This document shows positions 9,672 to 18,597 of a DNA stretch of 64,000 bases, in pieces. The number at the start of each line of letters is the position of its first letter. The first letter of the stretch is position 1. The position numbers and the translations under genes are program-made. The stretch comes from Saccharomycodes ludwigii. Its lineage: Eukaryota; Ascomycota; Saccharomycetes; Saccharomycodales; Saccharomycodaceae. Location of the stretch: assembly GCF_020623625.1 (NCBI RefSeq), contig NC_060201.1, positions 1,977,682 through 2,041,681 on the forward strand. The letters are read 5' to 3'. The notes under the pieces were generated by a model. It searched no databases and was not told the DNA's origin. It saw only the letters and a program-made list of their open reading frames with translations.

Positions 9672-10577
9672 ATGTCCGACGAAAGACCATTACCTTTTTT
9701 TTACCAATTTATCTCTGGTGCCGTTGCTGGTGTTTCAGAAATTTTGGTCATGTATCCACTAGATGTTGTCAAGACACGTATGCAATTGCAAGTTTCAACG
9801 CCTTCAGTCAATAACACATCAACACATTATACTGGTGTTGTTGATTGTTTCCAAAAAATCATTAAAAAGGAAGGGTTTAGTAGACTATACAAAGGTATTA
9901 CATCTCCAATTTTGATGGAAGCTCCAAAGAGAGCTACTAAATTTGCATGTAACGATGAATTTCAAAAATTCTACAAGACAGCATTTGGCAGCGACAAATT
10001 GACACAACCATTAAGTATTTTGAGTGGTGCTTCTGCTGGTGTGATTGAAGCCTTTGTTGTTGTTCCCTTTGAATTAGTTAAAATTAGATTACAAGGCGCC
10101 AATTCGATTTATAAATCACCTAAAGATTGTGTTTCCAAAATTATTAAACATGAAGGTTTACTGGCTATGTATAACGGTTTGGAAGCCACTATGTGGAGAC
10201 ATTCTGTTTGGAATGCTGGTTATTTCGGTGTTATTTTCCAAGTTAGAGCATTATTGCCTAAAGCCACCACTAAAAACGAACAAACTAGAAACAATTTTGT
10301 TGCAGGAACCATAGGTGGGTTTGTAGGCTCTGCTTTAAATATTCCATTTGATGTTGTTAAAAGTAGAATCCAAAATACTGTTTCCAAACCTGGTGAAGTT
10401 AGAAAATATAATTGGAGTGTACCATCAATTGTAACCATTTACAAAGAAGAGGGCTTTGCTGCCTTGTACAAGGGTTTCGTTCCAAAAGTGTTGAGACTAG
10501 GACCAGGTGGTGGTATCATGTTAGTTGTTTTCACTGCATGTATGGATTTCTTTAGAGGTGTTCACTACAAAGATTAA
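9672..10577 (+). CDS. ODC1: Mitochondrial 2-oxodicarboxylate carrier, copy B
   Basis: This is a second complete 301-residue carrier with the same three carrier signatures as copy A, so it too should be functional in 2-oxoadipate/2-oxoglutarate exchange. It runs away from copy A and toward MCT1. Its orientation is opposite to the one expected for an ODC gene at this place, which suggests it is the duplicate. Nucleotides 9672-10093 differ from copy A at about 9 sites and 10347-10577 at 1 site. Between them about 60 of 253 nt differ, giving replacements such as GANSIYKSPKD for DANSAYRNPID. That pattern points to gene conversion. The ATG follows a 19-nt A run by 12 nt. The symbol marks the family only; one-to-one orthology with S. 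cerevisiae ODC1 is not implied. Confidence 0.9.
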   Translation: MSDERPLPFFYQFISGAVAGVSEILVMYPLDVVKTRMQLQVSTPSVNNTSTHYTGVVDCFQKIIKKEGFSRLYKGITSPILMEAPKRATKFACNDEFQKFYKTAFGSDKLTQPLSILSGASAGVIEAFVVVPFELVKIRLQGANSIYKSPKDCVSKIIKHEGLLAMYNGLEATMWRHSVWNAGYFGVIFQVRALLPKATTKNEQTRNNFVAGTIGGFVGSALNIPFDVVKSRIQNTVSKPGEVRKYNWSVPSIVTIYKEEGFAALYKGFVPKVLRLGPGGGIMLVVFTACMDFFRGVHYKD

Positions 10578-10842
10578 TACCAAGGTAAAAAAGAGGGGAA
10601 ATAATAATAATAATAATAAATTTTGAATAAAATTGTATAATTTTGTAGTATACTTATGTATTTTTAGGAAATTACTTTGAACATCCGTGAATTACGCTGT
10701 GTCGTATACTTATAATAGATTTAAATATATTAGATTATTTTATTAAAAAAAAAAAAAAAAAAAAAAAATATACATATTATTTTATTATTTTCATTAAGAA
10801 GCACAATCATTAATTAACACCGACGCAAACACAAGCGAACAA

Positions 10843-11856
10843 ATGTCATGCTTCAAAAGATTAATAACTTTTCCTGGTCAAGGATCTGTTGTAGATATAC
10901 AATCAATTAAATTTACTTCCAAGAAAATTCAGTCATATATCGTATCTTCAGATTTCAGAGATTATTGGGATTATCTTTTAAAAAATCCAAATAAACCAGG
11001 TACTATAGTTATGTTGTCACGTTTATTATATCAAGATGCCATTTCTTCAAACTTTATTAATACTGCTGATAAAACTTTGTTACTAGGCCATTCCCTAGGC
11101 GAATTGAGTTGTTTAACCTGTGGTGGGAACGAAAATTTATTAAAACTAAGCGATGTGTTTGAAATAGCAAATTTTAGGAATGAGTTGATGCGTAAAGAAT
11201 CCCAAATCTTTTATAACACTATCAACCCTCATGCTCTGAAGAATACTGGTAATGTGTTTGAAATGAGAGCAATGTTGATAACATCATCTTTTTTAAAGAA
11301 AAATAATATTACCGATTTCCTACAAACTATTTTATTAAATGAAATTAAGAATTATAATAATAAAAGTGATAATACCGCTGCCATCTGTGTGGCTAATATC
11401 AACTCCCCACAACAGCTTGTTTTAAGCGGGGTTTCTGAAGATATAGAGAACTTTTATTCCCATAATGTTTCCATGCTACCTAGGAAATATAAAATTTTAA
11501 ATAATCCTGATGATATACCATTTCATAATTCTAAAATATTGGCTAGAATCCAGCCACCTTTATACGATTTTATATGGAACAAATTAAGAGAGAATGGAAC
11601 AAGTTCAATAAATTATTTGAATGTTCCCATAGTTAACAATATTAATGGTGAAATAACCTACACCAAAGATGAAGCCCTAGAAAATTTTGTTAAAGGTAGC
11701 ACTAATACTGTGGATTTTGTCAAATGCTGTGAAACAATAAAAAAAAATATATCGAGAGATAATAGCAATGAAAACATAAGTGATTCTCTGGATATTATAA
11801 ATATAGGGCCTACTCAGATCATCAACAATTTATTGCTTAAAAATAACTTAAAGTAA
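10843..11856 (+). CDS. MCT1: Mitochondrial malonyl-CoA:ACP transferase
   Basis: The 337-residue protein should load malonyl groups onto mitochondrial acyl carrier protein for type II fatty-acid synthesis, which feeds lipoic acid formation and respiratory competence. The acyltransferase fold shows the opening TFPGQGSVV (residues 9-17), the nucleophile elbow GHSLGE with Ser84, and a histidine at 228 (IPFHNS) in the position expected for the second catalytic residue. It is a little shorter than the S. cerevisiae protein (about 360 aa), with a short, weakly basic N terminus as its import signal. Gene order (ODC then MCT1, plus strand) matches YOR222W-YOR221C. It is convergent with RDS2. Confidence 0.93.
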   Translation: MSCFKRLITFPGQGSVVDIQSIKFTSKKIQSYIVSSDFRDYWDYLLKNPNKPGTIVMLSRLLYQDAISSNFINTADKTLLLGHSLGELSCLTCGGNENLLKLSDVFEIANFRNELMRKESQIFYNTINPHALKNTGNVFEMRAMLITSSFLKKNNITDFLQTILLNEIKNYNNKSDNTAAICVANINSPQQLVLSGVSEDIENFYSHNVSMLPRKYKILNNPDDIPFHNSKILARIQPPLYDFIWNKLRENGTSSINYLNVPIVNNINGEITYTKDEALENFVKGSTNTVDFVKCCETIKKNISRDNSNENISDSLDIINIGPTQIINNLLLKNNLK

Positions 11857-11873
11857 TATAATAGTGAATATTT

Positions 11874-11909
<36 letters not shown>

Positions 11910-11988
11910 ACTTTTGAATATATGTGTATGTAATCAAAACAAAAACAAAAAAAAAAAAAAAAAAAAAAAAAAATAGGTGGCAGTAATC

Positions 11989-13677
11989 TCAAGATATTGG
12001 GATAAAGTTACCCACAATACAAATTGGAATATTATAACGATCTCTTCTAATCGTAAAGCTAAAGCAGCACGGTCTTTTTCGAACACCGTTTTTAGTACGT
12101 AAGTTACAACTTGTTAAAACTGCCTTTTGTCCCTTATCAAATGCTATGGAACCATATTTTTCCCAAAAATTAACAGCACTCTCTTGGGTCATTAGTTCAT
12201 AGATAGCTAATTTACCATCTCTCAAATCGTCAACGGTACAACTAACTAATGATGCAAATTCTTTATTTCCTCGATATATTTCACCGGTTCTCCGCCAAAG
12301 ACAAGCAGGCATACTCATCGATGTAAATACACGTTCATAACTCAATAGCATACGTTCAAAACACTCCTCAACTAAGATCAAATCAACATCCTTTAGTCCA
12401 CGTGCAATAGCCCTAAATGCTGGGCGGATTATGGATAATGGTTTTAAAATTCTACTTTTAGAACTTGTATTCATATATTTATCCATATAACTTTGTAATC
12501 TAGCATATCCCTGTGCATAATTGTAGGGTCTTAATAAACCAGCATCCAATTTGGCATTAATCACTTGTTTTAACCTTTCTTCAGGAGACATCTCCATTGA
12601 AGGGTCTGCTGCGGTTAAAAAAAAATTTTCCTTTGGAGTTGTTGAATTTTGATTATATGTACTAACATTGTGCGTAGTGGTACTCTTTGACGGAACCATT
12701 GGTTTAGAAATTATATGCGAGGGTAAAGCATTAGAAGTATTCATGTTATTATTTTCCAAACCAGATATTGAATGCAAACGACTCGATATGGAAGCTGATG
12801 GAATGCTATTTAAAGTGTTATGGCTGTTTTCCATACCAACAATTGCGTTGTCAGTTTGAGCATTTAAACCGACAATATGGTTCAGATCTGCATGATCTAT
12901 AAGATTAGTATTACTAACAGTACCAGTATTGTTTTCATCGGGTTGTATATTACCTAATACATCAGATTGTGCCAATAACAGAGGATTTTCTAGCATTGTT
13001 AAAAATTCATTTAATGAACTGAATTCCGATCCAACGTGTTCTGATATAAAAATGGGTTGATTTATAAAATTTAAAGATTTATTATGGTTATTATTATTAT
13101 TAGTAGTAGTAGTGGAGGTAGCATTGGTAGGAATAGTATTTGTAGAACCTGAAATACCAATAGTTTTATGAGAATTATCCGGAATATGCAGCATTTCTTG
13201 TAGATGTGTCGGAACAGGTTGTATATTCAGATTTTGTTGTAAAGATGGTGTAGACCTGTTTTTATCCGTGAAATCCGCATTAGTAACCCTTGATGTGTGT
13301 GGTTTTATTATATCACTCATATTTGTTACAGCATCATTTTTCCTATTGCCACTTGCTGTTATATTTTCATCATGACACAAGTGTTGTATACCCCTTTTAA
13401 TACATCTTGCGCAAGGTCTCTCATCATTGCATAAAACATGAGACCTTCTGCAATAAAGACAAGCTACTCCTGTTTTTCTCTTCCTTCTTTTGTGAGCAGT
13501 ATATTGTTTGTCTGTAGTTGAAGTTGCTAATTCCTGTTTTGATACGTCACCATCATCATTGATAATATTAGTATTATTGATTTTATCTATAGTTCTCTTT
13601 TGTACTGATATTACTTCTTTATCTATTGTATCCCTCTTTTGAAAAGGATTGACTTCAGTTTCTTCTACATCAGCCAT
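11989..13677 (-). CDS. RDS2: Zinc-cluster regulator of gluconeogenesis
   Basis: This 562-residue transcription factor is the Rds2 orthologue, which in S. cerevisiae activates gluconeogenic genes and represses their negative regulators on non-fermentable carbon. A Zn2Cys6 cluster is complete with Cys at 73, 76, 83, 89, 92 and 101, preceded by a basic stretch. After a long Asn/Ser/Thr-rich linker comes a conserved block containing FISEHVGSEFSSLNEFL, then FFLTAADPSMEMSPEERL, then a PAS-like C-terminal domain ending CIVGNFIPIS. The last 150 residues match S. cerevisiae Rds2 very closely. I start at the ATG at 13677. An ATG at 13770 is in frame but would translate an A-run as eight lysines and looks like leader sequence. 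The N terminus before the zinc cluster is about 55 residues longer than in S. cerevisiae. The paralogous family member Ert1 fits much less well. Confidence 0.95.
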   Translation of the reverse strand: MADVEETEVNPFQKRDTIDKEVISVQKRTIDKINNTNIINDDGDVSKQELATSTTDKQYTAHKRRKRKTGVACLYCRRSHVLCNDERPCARCIKRGIQHLCHDENITASGNRKNDAVTNMSDIIKPHTSRVTNADFTDKNRSTPSLQQNLNIQPVPTHLQEMLHIPDNSHKTIGISGSTNTIPTNATSTTTTNNNNNHNKSLNFINQPIFISEHVGSEFSSLNEFLTMLENPLLLAQSDVLGNIQPDENNTGTVSNTNLIDHADLNHIVGLNAQTDNAIVGMENSHNTLNSIPSASISSRLHSISGLENNNMNTSNALPSHIISKPMVPSKSTTTHNVSTYNQNSTTPKENFFLTAADPSMEMSPEERLKQVINAKLDAGLLRPYNYAQGYARLQSYMDKYMNTSSKSRILKPLSIIRPAFRAIARGLKDVDLILVEECFERMLLSYERVFTSMSMPACLWRRTGEIYRGNKEFASLVSCTVDDLRDGKLAIYELMTQESAVNFWEKYGSIAFDKGQKAVLTSCNLRTKNGVRKRPCCFSFTIRRDRYNIPICIVGNFIPIS

Positions 13678-13774
13678 ATTGTTTAATCTGTATTTTTTTT
13701 TTTTTTTTTTTTTTTTTCTTGTGTTCTCTATGTCTACTATAAAATTATATACCTTTGTGATAATGTTCATCAAA

Positions 13775-13805
<31 letters not shown>

Positions 13806-14005
13806 TATCTTCATCTTTTCCAAATTGAGAAAAACTAAAAAAAAAAAAAAAAAAAAAAAATTGTTTTATAACGAAGCATGTTTTATTACTCCTTTAGATT
13901 GTTTTAATAAATCGTTGAAATCTACTTCCAATCCATCCTAAATATAATAAACTTAACATCATAAAAACAGTTATATCAAAACTTGACATACCATTTCAAA
14001 TCTTT
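13678..14005. other. Divergent promoter region RDS2/COX11
   Basis: This 328-bp region should serve both genes. It is dominated by homopolymers: T at about 13691-13717, T at about 13778-13806 and A at about 13838-13860. The first is A-rich on the RDS2 coding strand, immediately upstream of its start. I see no recognisable factor site. Confidence 0.6.
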
Positions 14006-14965
14006 ATGTATAAATTTGTTACAAATAAAAGTGGAACTATCCATAAAAATTTTACAGGTCTGTTATCATTATGCTCAAAATATCATACCAAAAAGATATC
14101 ACCACCTTCTGTCTTCAATAATAGAGTTTTATTGGGATCGATCACCTATAAAATTATCCCAGTTACAAGTGCACGTTCTTATCATGCCACACAACAATTA
14201 TTATTTAAAACCACTAGGGTTACCTTTAATAACAAGAAAACAGTCGATCCCAGAACAACATTATTAAATAAATTAACACGTGAAGAGATTAAGAGCCTAA
14301 GAGATATGAAAAAAGAAAAAGAACAAAAATATAAGGATAGAACAGCAGCAAATTACTTTATAAGTGTGATGGTATTGTTTTTGGGGTTAGCATATGCAGC
14401 AGTACCATTATACAGAGCTATTTGTGCTAGAACTGGTTTTGGGGGCATACCCATCACAGACCGTCGTAAATTCACAGATGACAAATTGGTTCCAGTAGCC
14501 AGTGATAAAAGAATAAGAATTAGTTTTACCTCAGAGGTGTCACAAATTTTGCCTTGGAAATTTACCCCCGAACAAAGAGAAGTTTATGTATTGCCAGGTG
14601 AAACTGCGTTAGCATTTTATAAAGCAAAGAATTATAGTGATAAAGACATTATTGGGATGGCAACTTATAGTATTACCCCGGGTGAGGCAGCACAATATTT
14701 TAATAAAATCCAATGTTTTTGTTTTGAGGAGCAAAAGTTGAATGCTGGTGAGGAGGTTGATATGCCTGTTTTCTTTTTCATTGATCCTGATTTTGCTAAT
14801 GACCCGCAAATGAGAAACATTGACGACATTGTTCTACATTACACCTTTTTTAAAGCTCATTATGCCAATAACGGTGCTGTCAGTATACACAATATCACTG
14901 ATAATAACACTGTTGATGAAAATAATAAAGTTCCGCAAGTTATCGACACTTCAAAGGTGGAATAA
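14006..14965 (+). CDS. COX11: Cytochrome c oxidase copper chaperone Cox11
   Basis: Cox11 is a mitochondrial inner-membrane protein that delivers copper to the CuB site of Cox1 during cytochrome oxidase assembly. The 319-residue product has a long presequence, a transmembrane helix at about 117-137 (FISVMVLFLGLAYAAVPLY), a conserved Cys at 140, and a beta-rich intermembrane-space domain. The copper-binding CFCF motif is at 237-240, followed by a conserved DMPVFFFIDP. The C-terminal tail after about 290 is variable and Asn-rich. Length is close to the S. cerevisiae protein (300 aa). It lies beside RDS2 as in YPL133C-YPL132W. Another frame overlaps the first 260 nt, but this frame carries the whole conserved domain. 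Confidence 0.96.
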   Translation: MYKFVTNKSGTIHKNFTGLLSLCSKYHTKKISPPSVFNNRVLLGSITYKIIPVTSARSYHATQQLLFKTTRVTFNNKKTVDPRTTLLNKLTREEIKSLRDMKKEKEQKYKDRTAANYFISVMVLFLGLAYAAVPLYRAICARTGFGGIPITDRRKFTDDKLVPVASDKRIRISFTSEVSQILPWKFTPEQREVYVLPGETALAFYKAKNYSDKDIIGMATYSITPGEAAQYFNKIQCFCFEEQKLNAGEEVDMPVFFFIDPDFANDPQMRNIDDIVLHYTFFKAHYANNGAVSIHNITDNNTVDENNKVPQVIDTSKVE

Positions 14966-15425
14966 ATTACTTTATATAAATATATGCACATCTGACAAAA
15001 TACACGTAGTAAAAAAGAAGAAGAAAAGAAATAAATGCTAGATAAGTGAAGAGTCTCGCATAGAATTAATTTGAAAGACTTGTAAACATGTAAATAAATA
15101 CTCCCCCTCCCAAAAGAAAATAATAAAAATTAAAATAAAGAAATATATATGTAAAGGAAATAAATTAATAAGACACCTTAAAACATTAATGAAGACAACA
15201 TGTATGTCAGTAAAAAAAAGTAATAAGTTTGTAGAAAATAAACTAAAGCACAAACACTTTTAACAAAAAATTATGAACAAATAAATAATAATAATAAAAA
15301 AAAAAAAAAAAAAAAAAAACCGAAAAGGGGAAAAACATATATATAAATGGGCCCACTTAGTATGTATAATATCTTTACTCTAAATTAAATAATGATTACA
15401 ATATTTGAAGGAAGGGGAGCATGTA
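14966..15425. other. Convergent intergenic COX11-RCN2
   Basis: This gap lies between two converging 3' ends. It is A-rich, with a 21-nt A run near 15299-15319 and TATATA-type elements that could act in 3'-end formation. No gene or structured RNA is evident. Confidence 0.6.
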
Positions 15426-16097
15426 TCATTTATCAACTTCTAGAATAGTGATCGTAGGCGACCTAGTTAATTTATTACCACGTGTATTATTAACGTTGGC
15501 ATCCTTGTTGTTTTCAATAGAAGCTGACATCATAAACGATGGTGTAACAGGAGAAGCTTGCTGTTGCTGCTGTTGTTGTTGCTGTTGCTGATTAGCAATG
15601 TTAACAGGAGTACACTTTGGTAAGGGCTCCTGATAATAGCGTACCTTATTATCATACTTCAACACTGTTGGTGAAGTGTTTACGTTGTTTATACTATTAG
15701 GGCTCAACGTTGAACTGATTTCCTGTTGCAAATCTGTAGTTATAACAGAAGGTAACTGATTTATGGAACCAGTAAAAGATTTAGATCTATGTTTTTTTTG
15801 TAATAAGGACTCAACCAAATATATATTAACACCAGGAACAATCTTGATACCGTTGTCTTTACCAGTTATATAATCATATACTCTTCTTGCACATGATTCT
15901 TTATTGAAGATTATGATTAACCTACTTAAAAATGGTAAAGGCGTATAATATAATAGGTCAGGTAGTAATTCAGGAAATTTTTTTTCAAATAGCTCTTTTT
16001 TTAAGGCTGATGGCCAATCATTATTAAACTGTTCCTTAGGAATATCTGTAATTAGTATTTGTTGTTTAGGTTTGATGTTATTGTTGACCGTGCTCAT
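15426..16097 (-). CDS. RCN2: Calcipressin, calcineurin regulator
   Basis: This 223-residue protein looks like the calcipressin Rcn2, which binds and modulates the Ca2+/calmodulin phosphatase calcineurin. The N-terminal half has an RRM-like fold (ILITDIPKEQF, then LLYYTPLPFLSRLIIIFNK and ARRVYDYI). A variable linker includes a glutamine run of about 11 residues. The C terminus has SPTITILEVDK, which resembles the PxIxIT calcineurin-docking motif. Family recognition is fair rather than strong, because calcipressins diverge quickly. The position next to MCT1/STE13 and the minus strand agree with YOR220W, which favours RCN2 over RCN1. Confidence 0.82.
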   Translation of the reverse strand: MSTVNNNIKPKQQILITDIPKEQFNNDWPSALKKELFEKKFPELLPDLLYYTPLPFLSRLIIIFNKESCARRVYDYITGKDNGIKIVPGVNIYLVESLLQKKHRSKSFTGSINQLPSVITTDLQQEISSTLSPNSINNVNTSPTVLKYDNKVRYYQEPLPKCTPVNIANQQQQQQQQQQQASPVTPSFMMSASIENNKDANVNNTRGNKLTRSPTITILEVDK

Positions 16098-17090
16098 GGT
16101 TAGATAGTTGATATAAGGTGTGTACTAGTATGAATATATAGCTCTTATGGGTATGTAAACAATATACTGGGTAGATAGAAAGTTGGAGCCTTTAACTTGT
16201 AGAGTTAGGTTTAAAGAAGGTGTATTAAAATGGGGGAGGATGTAAGGCTAGAAAAAAGGTTTTGGACGGATGACGAGTATTTTTTTTTTTTTTTTTGAGC
16301 ATTTGTGAGTGAATGTTAAAGGAGAATAGAAAGAAAGAAAGAAAGAAAGGAAAGAAAAGAAAAAAAAGACAAGAGAGAAAGGGAAAAAAGGTAATGAATA
16401 TATAAAAGTTAGTTTTTTTTTATAATGGTTTATGTATTTAGTTTGCCTTTAAAAACATTCTTTTGACCCTCTCGCATCATTATTTTACTCCGCTAAAAAT
16501 CAAATTAATCATAATCATTTACTGCTATTCTAATCCCTTAAAAATTGACATAGTAAAATCACTCAATGTTTCTTTACTGCCTTTTTTTTTTCCTTTTGTA
16601 TTGTTAAAAAAAAAATTAATCCCTTTTAAGCCACATTTTTTTTTTTGTTTTAATATATCTAATTAACTTTTTGTTGAAAAAAATAAATATCTTTCGTGTA
16701 TAATGAACTTGTACTTTAACAACTTGCCCTTCGTTAGGTTAGTAATCCAATTTAAAATGTATTTGTGGCATTTTGTTTCTAAATCTGCATCCGTACCTTT
16801 GTATTATCAAAATAAAAAAATAAAAAAAATATTAAATATAATTTAAAAAAAAAAATTAAAAAAATTAAAAAAAAGTTTCAATATACATCAACAACTCATC
16901 GTATTGAGTATTTGTCTTTTTTACATTTTTCTTTTCTTTTTTTCTTTTTTTTTTCTCCTTTTATATCTTGATGTATTTTTGCACATTTTAACTTTCAATT
17001 AACCTTTTATATTATCCTTTAACAAATACAAAAAAAAAAAAAAAAAGAAAGAAATCAAACTACTGCACGGATTTAGTCTATATCGAAAAC
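16098..17090. other. Divergent promoter region RCN2/RPL5
   Basis: This 993-bp gap should hold both promoters. Visible elements are a T run (16279-16296), an AAAG tandem (about 16328-16352), interrupted A runs (16811-16873), pyrimidine stretches (16916-16958), and an A-rich leader just before RPL5 (about 17029-17053). A Rap1-type site at 16787-16799 is listed separately. No gene is seen. Confidence 0.6.
16787..16799 (+). promoter_or_regulatory. Candidate Rap1 site of RPL5
   Basis: GCATCCGTACCTT closely matches the ribosomal-protein form of the Rap1 site (ACATCCGTACATT; the first base and one near the end differ). It is about 290 bp upstream of the RPL5 ATG, a typical distance for Rap1 in yeast ribosomal protein promoters, and is followed by T-rich and A-rich stretches, also typical. 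The match and spacing are seen; binding is inferred. Confidence 0.6.
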
Positions 17091-17993
17091 ATGGCTTTCA
17101 ACGCTCACATCAAGACTTCTGCTTACTCCTCTCGTTACCAAACTCCTTTCAGAAGAAGAAGAGAAGGTAAGACTGACTATTACCAAAGAAAGAGATTAGT
17201 CACCCAACACAAGGCTAAGTACAACACTCCAAAATATAGATTGGTTGTTAGATTCACCAACAAAGACATTATCTGTCAAATTATCTCTTCCACTATCGTT
17301 GGTGATGTTGTTTTAGCTGCTGCCTACTCTCATGAATTACCAAAATACGGTATTGAACATGGTTTGACCAACTGGGCTGCTGCTTATGCCACCGGTTTGT
17401 TGATTGCCAGAAGAACTTTACAAAAGTTGGGTTTGGATGAAACATACAAGGGTGTTGAAGAACCAGAAGGTGAATACGAATTGACTGAAGCTGTTGAAGA
17501 TGGTCCACGTCCATTTAAGGTCTTTTTGGATATTGGTTTGCAAAGAACCACCACTGGTGCTCGTGTTTTTGGTGCTTTGAAAGGTGCTTCCGACGGTGGT
17601 TTGTACGTCCCACACAGTGAAAACAGATTTCCAGGTTGGGATTTTGAAAGTGAAGAAATTGACCCAGATTTATTGAGAAAGTACATTTTTGGTGGTCATG
17701 TTGCTGAATATATGGAAGAATTAGCTGATGATGATGAAGAAAGATTCAAGACATTGTTTAAAGGTTATTTGAATGATGAAATTGATGCCGATGCTGTTGA
17801 AGATGTTTACGCTGAAGCTCATGAAGCTATTAGAGCTGACCCATCTTTCAAGCCATCTGAAAAGAAATTTACCAAGGAACAATATGCTGAAAATTCCAAG
17901 AAATACAGACAAGTTAAATTGACCAGAGAACAAAGAGCTGCTCGTGTTGCTGAAAAGATTGCTGCTTTGACTGCTGCTGCTGCTCAAGAATAA
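17091..17993 (+). CDS. RPL5: 60S ribosomal protein L5 (uL18)
   Basis: RPL5 binds 5S rRNA and, with Rpl11, forms the 5S RNP placed in the central protuberance of the large subunit. The 300-residue protein matches eukaryotic uL18 over its full length, from SSRYQTPFRRRREGKTDYYQRKRL-type basic residues near the N terminus to the Ala-rich C-terminal helix. Codon choice is strongly biased to the preferred yeast set (for example ggt, gct, gaa, ttg, aga), unlike the neighbours, as expected for a very highly expressed gene. There is no intron. Neighbour COX11 matches YPL132W-YPL131W. The upstream Rap1-type site supports standard ribosomal-protein control. Confidence 0.98.
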   Translation: MAFNAHIKTSAYSSRYQTPFRRRREGKTDYYQRKRLVTQHKAKYNTPKYRLVVRFTNKDIICQIISSTIVGDVVLAAAYSHELPKYGIEHGLTNWAAAYATGLLIARRTLQKLGLDETYKGVEEPEGEYELTEAVEDGPRPFKVFLDIGLQRTTTGARVFGALKGASDGGLYVPHSENRFPGWDFESEEIDPDLLRKYIFGGHVAEYMEELADDDEERFKTLFKGYLNDEIDADAVEDVYAEAHEAIRADPSFKPSEKKFTKEQYAENSKKYRQVKLTREQRAARVAEKIAALTAAAAQE

Positions 17994-18597
17994 ACGACTT
18001 AGTTTTAATTCTATTATATAGTTTAATTACATATTTGGTTTATTTTTAAAAAATAAAAAAAATTTTTTTTTTTCATTTTTTTTAGTACATGGTAAATGAT
18101 CTTGTTATTTGTTATTAGCGTGTGATTTGAATAAAAATCTGTTTATGTTTTTTTTTCCTTTTTATCCTTTTTTTTTGTACTGGCAAAAAAAAAAAAATAA
18201 TATTCCATTTATTATTAAAAACAAAAAGTTAAAAAAAAATTTTTTTTTTTCTTTCTTTCTTTCTTTCTCTATTCCTTCTCGAATCCTTCAACTCATAACC
18301 TCGAAAAAGGTGGCTTCGAAAAAGTGACTTCATATTGAACTATTTCTATGATCTATATATAAAAATGTAAATGAAGTTGAAATCACCCAATCGTAAAAGA
18401 AAAGTAGTTGTCCGCTAAATATTTATCTACTTCATTATATCATTTATTCATATATATATATTTTTCTTTTTTTTTTTTTTTCCCCTTTTAACTTTTCATT
18501 TCCAGCTATTTTGTCAAGCAGTTTACTTATTTTTTTTTTTTAAATTTTAAACAGCTTCAATATTAATTTTCTTTTCATTTATTATATATCTTTTTCC
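17994..18597. other. Intergenic RPL5-STE13
   Basis: The gap is T-rich and holds a short TTTC tandem (about 18250-18268), several T runs and a TA run (about 18450-18460). It should contain the RPL5 terminator and the STE13 promoter. No gene is evident. Confidence 0.6.

Noticed and set aside
13678-13770. Longer RDS2 start at the ATG at 13770
   Set aside because: It would translate an A run as eight lysines in what looks like the 5' leader; the ATG at 13677 is the better start. The alternative cannot be fully excluded.
16738-16744. TACTAAC branch-site sequence on the minus strand
   Set aside because: It is the exact yeast branch-point heptamer, but no plausible 5' exon or 3' splice site connects it to RCN2, whose frame is complete from its ATG 640 bp away.
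18135-18160. Origin-like GTTTATGTTTT sequence
   Set aside because: It misses the first base of the S. cerevisiae ACS, such near-matches are common in AT-rich DNA, and the origin consensus of this species is unknown.
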